From assembly GCA_900767465.1 (NCBI GenBank), contig CAAGAW010000024.1, positions 1 to 43,481 on the forward strand: DNA of 43,481 nucleotides. The letters are read 5' to 3'. The stretch's first letter is position 1, and every line of letters starts with the position of its first letter. The DNA is from Clostridia bacterium (GTDB lineage: Bacteria > Bacillota > Clostridia > Christensenellales > Pumilibacteraceae). Position numbers and translations under genes: made by a program. The notes under the pieces are model-generated. The model was given only the letters and a program-made list of their open reading frames with translations, made no database searches and was not told where the DNA came from. Positions 38,327-43,481 of this stretch are shown here, in pieces.

Positions 38327-41246
38327 ACTCGGACTCGACGTAGGCTCGACCACGCTTAAAGCCGTTCTTCTGGACGGCAACGAGCCGATATTCAAAAAAT
38401 ACGTGCGACACTGTTCCAGAATTTCCGAAACCGCCGTCGAAGTCCTCGGCGAAATAGACGAGGCTTACCCGAACGAAACGGTGTCCGTTTCCGTGTCGGG
38501 ATCGGCGGGAATGGGCGTTGCGAACACCCTTTCGCTTCCGTTCGTACAGGAAGTTTACGCCGAAAAACGCGCGGTGGAACGGCTTTGCCCGCATACCGAC
38601 GCGGTAGTCGAACTCGGCGGCGAGGACGCGAAGATCCTGTTCCTTACCGGCGGGTTCGAAATGCGAATGAACGGGAGTTGCGCGGGCGGCACGGGCGCGT
38701 TTATCGATCAGATGGCAAGCCTTATGCGCGTTACGCCCGAAACGCTCAACGACCTTGCCGAAAAACACGAAAAGGTTTATTCGATAGCGTCGCGGTGCGG
38801 CGTTTTCGCCAAGTCGGACGTTCAGCCGCTGCTCAATCAGGGCGCGCGCAAAGAGGACGTCGCCGAAGGAATACTGCGCGCCGTCGTGGGTCAGACGGTG
38901 GCGGGACTTGCGCAAGGAAGAAAAATAACCGGCAACGTGGTATACCTCGGCGGGCCGCTTACGTTTTTCCCCAGACTTCGCGCGGTATTCGATCTGACGC
39001 TCGGACTTCACGGCACCTGCCCGGACAACTCGCTGTATTTCGTCGCGATCGGAGCGACCGAAGTCGGCGCGGGCAAAGAAATGAAAATCCGCGACCTTAT
39101 CGCAGAGTTCGGGAAAACGACCCGGTTCGGAACGTACGAAAGCCTGCCGCCGCTCTTCGCGTCCGAGGCGGAATACGCACAGTTTACCGAACGGCACAAA
39201 CGCTCGTCGCAGGGCATAAAACGGCTCGATACGCCCGAAAAAACGATGTTTTTGGGTGTGGACGCGGGGTCTACAACGATAAAAATCCTGCTTACGGACG
39301 AGCGCGGCAATATTTTCCGACCGTATTACGCGTCCAACGAGGGCAACCCCGTCGAGGCGGTTCTCGAATACCTGAAAAAACTGTACGCCGATTATCGCGA
39401 CGTCCGCATTGCGGCTTCGGCGGTTACCGGCTACGGCGAGGATATGATCAAAGCGGCGTTCGGACTCGACTTCGGCGTCGTGGAGACGATCGCGCACTAC
39501 ACCGCGGCTAAAAAATTCCGCCCGAACGTGGACTTTATAATCGACGTCGGCGGACAGGACATCAAGTGTTTCGATCTTAAAGGCGGACTGATCGAACACC
39601 TTTACCTCAACGAGGCTTGCTCGTCGGGGTGCGGCTCGTTTTTGCAGACGTTCGCGTCGTCGCTAGGCTACTCGTCCGAAGAATTTTCGCGGCTCGGATT
39701 GTATGCGAAGGCTCCGGTAAACCTCGGCACGCGGTGCACCGTGTTTATGAACAGTTCGGTAAAACAGGCGCAAAAGGACGGCGCGACGGTAGAAGACATC
39801 GCCGCCGGACTGTCGATAAGCGTGGTGAAAAACGCGCTTTATAAGGTTATCCGCTGCGCGAGCGCGAAGGATCTCGGTAAAAACGTCGTCGTTCAGGGCG
39901 GAACGTTTTTAAGCGATTGCGTGCTTCGGGCGTTCGAGCGCGAACTCGGCGAGGAAGTCGTCCGTCCCGAATTTTCCGCGCTTATGGGCGCGTACGGCGC
40001 GGCTCTTTACGCGGCGGAAAGAAAGGAAAAGGCGGCAGGAAAACTGCTCTCCTCCGCCGATCTTGCCTCGTTCGTACACGAAACGCGCACGGTAAAATGC
40101 GGCGGCTGCACAAACAACTGCACGCTTACCGTAAACACGTTTTCGGGCGACGGGCGGTTTATCGCCGGCAACAAATGCTCCAAGCCGGTTTCCGGAACGC
40201 GCGACGACGGCAAAAACGATATTTTCGCGTTCAAACTTAACTACCTTGACAAGTTTATCGGCGGCGAACCCGAACCGGACAAGATCAACGTCGGTATTCC
40301 GCTCGGTCTTAACGTTTACGAACTTCTTCCGTTCTATCACACGCTCTTGTCGAATCTCGGATTCAACGTTATAACGAGTCCGCTCTCGACCCGCAGACTG
40401 TACGAAAAAGGACAGTATTCGGTACCGTCGGACACTGCCTGTTATCCGGCGAAAATAATGCACGGACACGTCGAATATCTTATAGAAAAGAACCCCGCCG
40501 CGATCTTCTACCCCGCCGCTTCGTACAATATCGACGAGGGACTCGGCGTGGATCACTTTAACTGTCCGATAGTCGCGTACTATCCCGAGGTGTTGCGGCT
40601 TAACGTACCCGCACTCAAAAAAATCCCGTTTATATGCGACTTCGTTCCGCTGTCAAACGAACGAAAATTCCGCATACGTATGCGCGAAATTTTGAAAAAA
40701 CACTTCCCCGATCTTAGTTTTTCAGACCGCGCGATTGCAAGTTCCGTCAAAGCCGCTTACGCCGCGTACGACGATTATCTCCGCGCAATCGAAGCCGAAA
40801 CGAACAGGATTCTATCCTACGCCCGCGAGAAAAAACTGCCCGTTATCGCGCTTTGCGGGCGACCGTACCACGTCGACCCCGAAATAAATCACGGCATCGA
40901 CAAGATCTTAACGCGGCTGGGCGCGGCGGTTATTTCCGAAGACGGAATCCCTCGCCCGCACGAAAGGCAGCAAGTGGGCGTGCGCAACCAGTGGACGTAC
41001 CACGCGCGGCTGTATAACGCCGCACGGTTCGTTGCGGATTCCCCGAAGGATCTCGAAGTCGCGCTCGTGCAACTCGTGTCGTTCGGGTGCGGCGTGGACG
41101 CGGTAACCACCGACGAAACGCGCTCGATCATCGAGCGCGGCAACCGTCCTTATACCCAGATAAAAATCGACGAAATATCCAACCCGGGCGCGGTTACCAT
41201 ACGCCTGCGCTCGCTTTTGTCCGTGATGGAAGACCGCCGCAAATAA
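38319..41246 (+). CDS. Double BadF/HgdC-type ATPase activase with DUF2229 domain
   Basis: A 975-residue ATP-dependent activase. Two ASKHA ATPase domains occur: the first starts GLDVGSTTLKAVLLDG and has C121 (NGSCAGGTGAF) and C160 (SRCGVFAKSD), the pair that binds the intersubunit [4Fe-4S] in HgdC; the second starts LGVDAGSTTIKILL with C434 and C438 (EACSSGCGSF) and C473 (GTRCTVF). A small Cys motif C594-GG-C597-TNN-C601 follows, and then DUF2229 (INVGIPLGLNVYELLPFY, SDTACYPAKIMHGHV). In most bacteria these modules plus the COG3581 part form one protein of about 1400 residues; here the last part is a separate upstream gene. It should hydrolyse ATP to drive low-potential electrons to the partner. 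Confidence 0.87.
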   Translation: MLKLGLDVGSTTLKAVLLDGNEPIFKKYVRHCSRISETAVEVLGEIDEAYPNETVSVSVSGSAGMGVANTLSLPFVQEVYAEKRAVERLCPHTDAVVELGGEDAKILFLTGGFEMRMNGSCAGGTGAFIDQMASLMRVTPETLNDLAEKHEKVYSIASRCGVFAKSDVQPLLNQGARKEDVAEGILRAVVGQTVAGLAQGRKITGNVVYLGGPLTFFPRLRAVFDLTLGLHGTCPDNSLYFVAIGATEVGAGKEMKIRDLIAEFGKTTRFGTYESLPPLFASEAEYAQFTERHKRSSQGIKRLDTPEKTMFLGVDAGSTTIKILLTDERGNIFRPYYASNEGNPVEAVLEYLKKLYADYRDVRIAASAVTGYGEDMIKAAFGLDFGVVETIAHYTAAKKFRPNVDFIIDVGGQDIKCFDLKGGLIEHLYLNEACSSGCGSFLQTFASSLGYSSEEFSRLGLYAKAPVNLGTRCTVFMNSSVKQAQKDGATVEDIAAGLSISVVKNALYKVIRCASAKDLGKNVVVQGGTFLSDCVLRAFERELGEEVVRPEFSALMGAYGAALYAAERKEKAAGKLLSSADLASFVHETRTVKCGGCTNNCTLTVNTFSGDGRFIAGNKCSKPVSGTRDDGKNDIFAFKLNYLDKFIGGEPEPDKINVGIPLGLNVYELLPFYHTLLSNLGFNVITSPLSTRRLYEKGQYSVPSDTACYPAKIMHGHVEYLIEKNPAAIFYPAASYNIDEGLGVDHFNCPIVAYYPEVLRLNVPALKKIPFICDFVPLSNERKFRIRMREILKKHFPDLSFSDRAIASSVKAAYAAYDDYLRAIEAETNRILSYAREKKLPVIALCGRPYHVDPEINHGIDKILTRLGAAVISEDGIPRPHERQQVGVRNQWTYHARLYNAARFVADSPKDLEVALVQLVSFGCGVDAVTTDETRSIIERGNRPYTQIKIDEISNPGAVTIRLRSLLSVMEDRRK

Positions 41247-41302
41247 GGGAAAATTCGGTCGCGAAAAAAACAAAAACAACCGTACGCGAATAAAGAATAA
41301 AT

Positions 41303-41890
41303 CTATTCGGCGATCTCTTCGCTCTCCTTTTCGGGTTCGACGGGAGCGACAACCGATTCGGGTTTCGGTCTTAATCCGTAGCGGAACAGGCTTACGACAA
41401 TCGAAACGATGGTAAAAGTTTCGCAGATAACGCCGGCGATCGACCCTACGAGAAGGTTATAAACCCACCACGTGAGCGTGGTCGCAAGCACGAGAACGCG
41501 AACGACTCCGGTGTCAGAACTGCCGTACGCAAACGTGGAAACGACTTTCGCCACGCCTACGAGTATGCTCTTTACGCCGTCCCACGTCAGTATCGCAAAC
41601 GCGACGAACACCGCACTGAACACGAACCGAAGCGGAATGGTCGATTTACCTTTTTCGACGAGTCGTGCAAAAATCAGATTGCGGATACTGCCGATAATGT
41701 TCATCGCCATACCGGTAAACGCGCCCAAAAGCCCGTACTGGATCGCGAAAAAAGACTCGTTTGCGGTGCGAAAAATCATTATCGACTTGTGCTTTTTGCA
41801 CTGAAACGCTATAACGCTTGCCGCAATTCCGAGGACTCCCAACCCCTGCACAAGCACGTCGAACCAAGTTGCATTCTTAAAAAAATCCAT
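41303..41890 (-). CDS. YgjV-family inner-membrane protein
   Basis: A 195-residue protein with five to six hydrophobic segments and the YgjV family features: VLGIAASVIAFQCKKHKSIM, NESFFAIQYGLLGAFTGMAMN, IGSIRNLIF and a late LTWWVYNLLVGSIAG helix. A 25-residue acidic tail follows. Function of the family is unknown. AGAGG at 41903-41899 on the minus strand precedes the ATG at 41890. It is divergent from the DeoR regulator with overlapping promoters, so the regulator may control it. Confidence 0.85.
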   Translation of the reverse strand: MDFFKNATWFDVLVQGLGVLGIAASVIAFQCKKHKSIMIFRTANESFFAIQYGLLGAFTGMAMNIIGSIRNLIFARLVEKGKSTIPLRFVFSAVFVAFAILTWDGVKSILVGVAKVVSTFAYGSSDTGVVRVLVLATTLTWWVYNLLVGSIAGVICETFTIVSIVVSLFRYGLRPKPESVVAPVEPEKESEEIAE

Positions 41891-41907
41891 TCTTTCAGCC
41901 TCTTTTA

Positions 41908-41936
41908 TTGCCTTTTAAACGCGTATATGATATACT
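41908..41936 (+). promoter_or_regulatory. Promoter of the DeoR-family gene
   Basis: TTGCCT at 41908-41913, 17-nt spacer, TATACT at 41931-41936. It overlaps the divergent ygjV-like promoter. Confidence 0.55.
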
Positions 41937-41955
41937 AAACGCGACAAAATGTCAA
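41927..41955 (-). promoter_or_regulatory. Promoter of the ygjV-like gene
   Basis: On the minus strand TTGACA (41955-41950), 17-nt spacer, TATCAT (41932-41927). Confidence 0.6.
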
Positions 41956-41959
41956 TAAT

Positions 41960-41984
41960 TGTTCGTAACGATTGCAATCGAACA
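41960..41984 (+). promoter_or_regulatory. Putative DeoR operator
   Basis: TGTTCG (41960-41965) and CGAACA (41979-41984) are inverted half-sites 13 nt apart, with a perfect CGATTGCAATCG palindrome (41969-41980) between and overlapping. The TGTTCG/CGAACA half-sites equal those of E. coli GlpR. It lies just downstream of the DeoR promoter and upstream of the divergent -35 box. Confidence 0.5.
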
Positions 41985-42005
41985 TTTTTGAACAAGGCGG
42001 CGTAT

Positions 42006-42698
42006 ATGATTCTTAACGACAGACAGGCGGAAATTCTCGATTTTCTTAAAGAGAACGGACGGGCGTCGGTTCGCAGACTTGCCGGGACTTTTTACGTAAG
42101 CGAGATGACGATTCGGCGCGACCTTAAAGAAATGGAACGTGACGGCTACGTAAAAAGGTACAGCGGCGGCGCGATTTACTGCGACGACGAAGGGTTCTTG
42201 CCGGCGGAGATACGACGGTCGTTGCACTCGAAAGAAAAATCGGAAATTGCCCGACGCGCCGAAAAATACCTTACCGACGACGCTACGATTTTTATCGACA
42301 GTTCGTCCACGTGTCTGTACGTGATTCCGCTGCTTGCCGGGTATAAGAACGTCCGGATCGTAACCAACTCGGTGCAATGCGTGCTTATCGCGGCGAAATA
42401 TCGGATTCCGTGTACTCTCGCGGGCGGGCGGTACTACGAACACGATATGTGTACCGTCGGCAGCGTGACGGAGAGTTTTTTACGCGATATTAACGTCGAT
42501 TTGTGCTTTTTCTCGTCGCTCGGACTGTCCGATGACGGCGTGATTACCGACAACGACGCCGACCAGACCGCCGTTCGTAAAGCCGTAATGGCAAACGCCG
42601 CGCGCGTAGTTATTCTGATTTCCGGCAATAAACTCCATAGCAAATATCTGTATACGCTGTGCCGCGCCGAGGACGTAACCGATATCATTTGCGTGTAA
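42006..42698 (+). CDS. DeoR/GlpR-family transcription regulator
   Basis: A 230-residue sugar-phosphate-sensing repressor. The winged HTH covers about 5-57 (RQAEILDFLKENGRASVRRL, VSEMTIRRDLKEMERDGYVKR), followed by the C-terminal sensor with IFIDSSSTCLYVIPLL, VTNSVQCVLIAAKY and DLCFFSSLGLSDDGVITDND plus VILISGNK. AAGGCGG at 41994-42000 sets ATG 42006; the longer frame from 41949 runs through the operator. It is divergent from the ygjV-like gene. No sugar kinase or PTS gene is adjacent, so the inducer is unknown; autoregulation is likely. Confidence 0.9.
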   Translation: MILNDRQAEILDFLKENGRASVRRLAGTFYVSEMTIRRDLKEMERDGYVKRYSGGAIYCDDEGFLPAEIRRSLHSKEKSEIARRAEKYLTDDATIFIDSSSTCLYVIPLLAGYKNVRIVTNSVQCVLIAAKYRIPCTLAGGRYYEHDMCTVGSVTESFLRDINVDLCFFSSLGLSDDGVITDNDADQTAVRKAVMANAARVVILISGNKLHSKYLYTLCRAEDVTDIICV

Positions 42699-42768
42699 AC
42701 AAACTTAACGCCGACTGCGTACACAAATAAATAAAATTTCGGTCGCCGTAACTTCCGTTTCCCCTTCC

Positions 42769-42812
42769 GGGAGATTGCCACGGTCACTTCGTTCCCTCGC
42801 AATGACAAACTA
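42769..42812 (+). repeat. Interspersed GGGAGATTGCCACG...CGCAATGACA repeat
   Basis: GGGAGATTGCCACGGTCACT followed by TCGTTCCCTCGCAATGACA, like the copy at 36718-36754 and an inverted part at 43266-43279. The stretch 42699-42768 holds nothing else recognised. Confidence 0.7.
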
Positions 42813-42881
42813 TATACGCGTGTGTGGCGTTTAATAACGTTTATCCGTTTTAGCCCCAAGCGTACACACACGTACCGCTAC

Positions 42882-43010
42882 GGCATCTCGAGCGAAGTCG
42901 AGAGATCTCGCGCAATAGAAACGAAAACAATCGTACACAATCATCCCAAATACTTGCCCGTGGCGGCTCGCCACCTTGCCTGTGGCGGCTCGCCACCTTG
43001 CCCGCGGTGG
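42882..43010 (-). repeat. Repeat mosaic related to the 36.2-36.5 kb tandem array
   Basis: CTCGAGCGAAGTCGAGAGAT near 42888 is one module. The reverse strand of about 42915-43010 carries two GGTGGCGAGCCGCCAC units and TATTTGGGATGATTGTGTAC, a variant of the tandem unit at 36225-36490. Confidence 0.6.
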
Positions 43011-43017
43011 TTCACCG

Positions 43018-43075
43018 CCCGTGGGGGATTTCTCCACTGCGTTCGGGTAAAAACCCTCACTCCGGTCGAAATGAC
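43018..43075 (-). repeat. Interspersed repeat GTCATTTCGACC...AAATCCCCCACGGG, minus copy
   Basis: The reverse complement matches 36851-36908 over about 57 nt with few differences. Confidence 0.85.
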
Positions 43076-43265
43076 ATCGTAATAAGAGCGGGTGGACGAG
43101 GAACGCCCCTACAAATCGGTCAAAATGACGGTATAACTGCTTTAAAGCCTCCCCCCCTTGGGTGCGCGACGCGGCGGTGTGAAACACCGTAAAAACAGTC
43201 CACAGGTGACTGTTTTTAGCCAAAGCGGCGAAGTGGCTATGCTACGAGCAGGGAGGTGGCAGCGA

Positions 43266-43481
43266 CGTGGCAATCTCCCGGAAGGGAAATGTCGGAGAAC
43301 ACGCGCCAGCCAGCTCGCCCGCGGTGGCTCACCGCCGAGCGTAGCGAACCGAGTGGCGAATGAGGGGAATAGAACCTTATAATAAAATTATCGTCGTTTT
43401 CCCCTCATCCGCCACTCGGTTCGCTTCGCTCGGCGGTGAGCCACCGCGGGCGAGCTGGCTGGCGCGTGTTCGTTTCCGACA
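43266..43481 (-). repeat. Modular hairpin element, copy B, with long inverted arms
   Basis: Arms 43290-43369 and 43399-43481 are near-perfect inverted repeats (about 75 nt, two or three mismatches and a small gap) around an AT-rich loop. The core 43360-43408 matches copy A at 36583-36632 in reverse. CGTGGCAATCTCCCGGAAGG at 43266-43285 is the adjoining module. The right arm reaches the window end, so the element may continue. The region 43076-43265 shows no credible gene. Confidence 0.8.

Noticed and set aside
42998..43382. Short plus-strand frames in the right-hand repeat block
   Set aside because: They are made wholly of interspersed repeat sequence, with no ribosome site and no codon bias.

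Overview
The window looks like a chromosomal piece of an anaerobic, endospore-forming Bacillota (class Clostridia), possibly an uncultured gut lineage. The basis is the gene content: spoIIID and spoVG, a ZTP-riboswitch/glyA/fhs one-carbon operon, a PrsA-like foldase after pth-mfd, a BadF/HgdC-type ATPase system, and near-consensus sigma-A promoters with 17-nt spacers almost everywhere. Most genes use GC-ending codons. Two stretches differ: 16.4-17.9 kb (AT-rich, Fic/Doc gene) and 3.8-7.4 kb (surface lipoprotein with its own codon habit).

Layout. 1-3.8 kb: end of a carbohydrate locus (partial unknown gene, remnant of an epimerase-like gene, GH2 beta-mannosidase, HAD phosphatase). 3.8-7.4 kb: large repeat-containing lipoprotein whose frame is broken at a perfect A-AAA-AAC heptamer. 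7.8 kb: small phage/ICE-like protein. 8.1-11.8 kb: pyrimidine-base salvage cluster: a leader peptide with attenuator, a uracil permease, two divergent uracil phosphoribosyltransferases, and between them a DUF523 (TudS-like thiouracil desulfidase) gene. 11.8-16.3 kb: ZTP riboswitch, glyA, a degenerate purD-like ATP-grasp gene, fhs. 16.3-18.1 kb: AT-rich patch with small ORFs and a Fic/Doc protein beside tRNA-Glu and tRNA-Met. 18.4-21.9 kb: one giant exported protein carrying both a papain-like and an M6-like protease. 22-23.8 kb: SPFH protein and KDPG aldolase. 24-25.6 kb: spoVG, spoIIID, GNAT. 25.7-28.8 kb: four-gene YdjI/YdjG-like membrane operon. 28.9-36.1 kb: PRC-barrel-like protein, DUF1858, pth, mfd, prsA-like. 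37-41.3 kb: two-gene acyl-CoA-dehydratase activase / double-cubane-type system. 41.3-42.7 kb: YgjV-family membrane protein divergent from a DeoR regulator.

Two intergenic blocks (36.2-36.9 kb and 42.7-43.5 kb) hold no genes. They are mosaics of short interspersed repeats, some shared between the blocks in opposite orientation, including a hairpin element with a conserved ~50-nt core.

Strongest leads: the uraA-upp-tudS-like-upp cluster with its pyrBI-like leader; the purD-like gene in the ZTP regulon that has lost the purD signature; the two-protease fusion; the split two-gene activase system; and the frameshifted lipoprotein. All functions are inferred from motifs and context read by eye; no database search was run.
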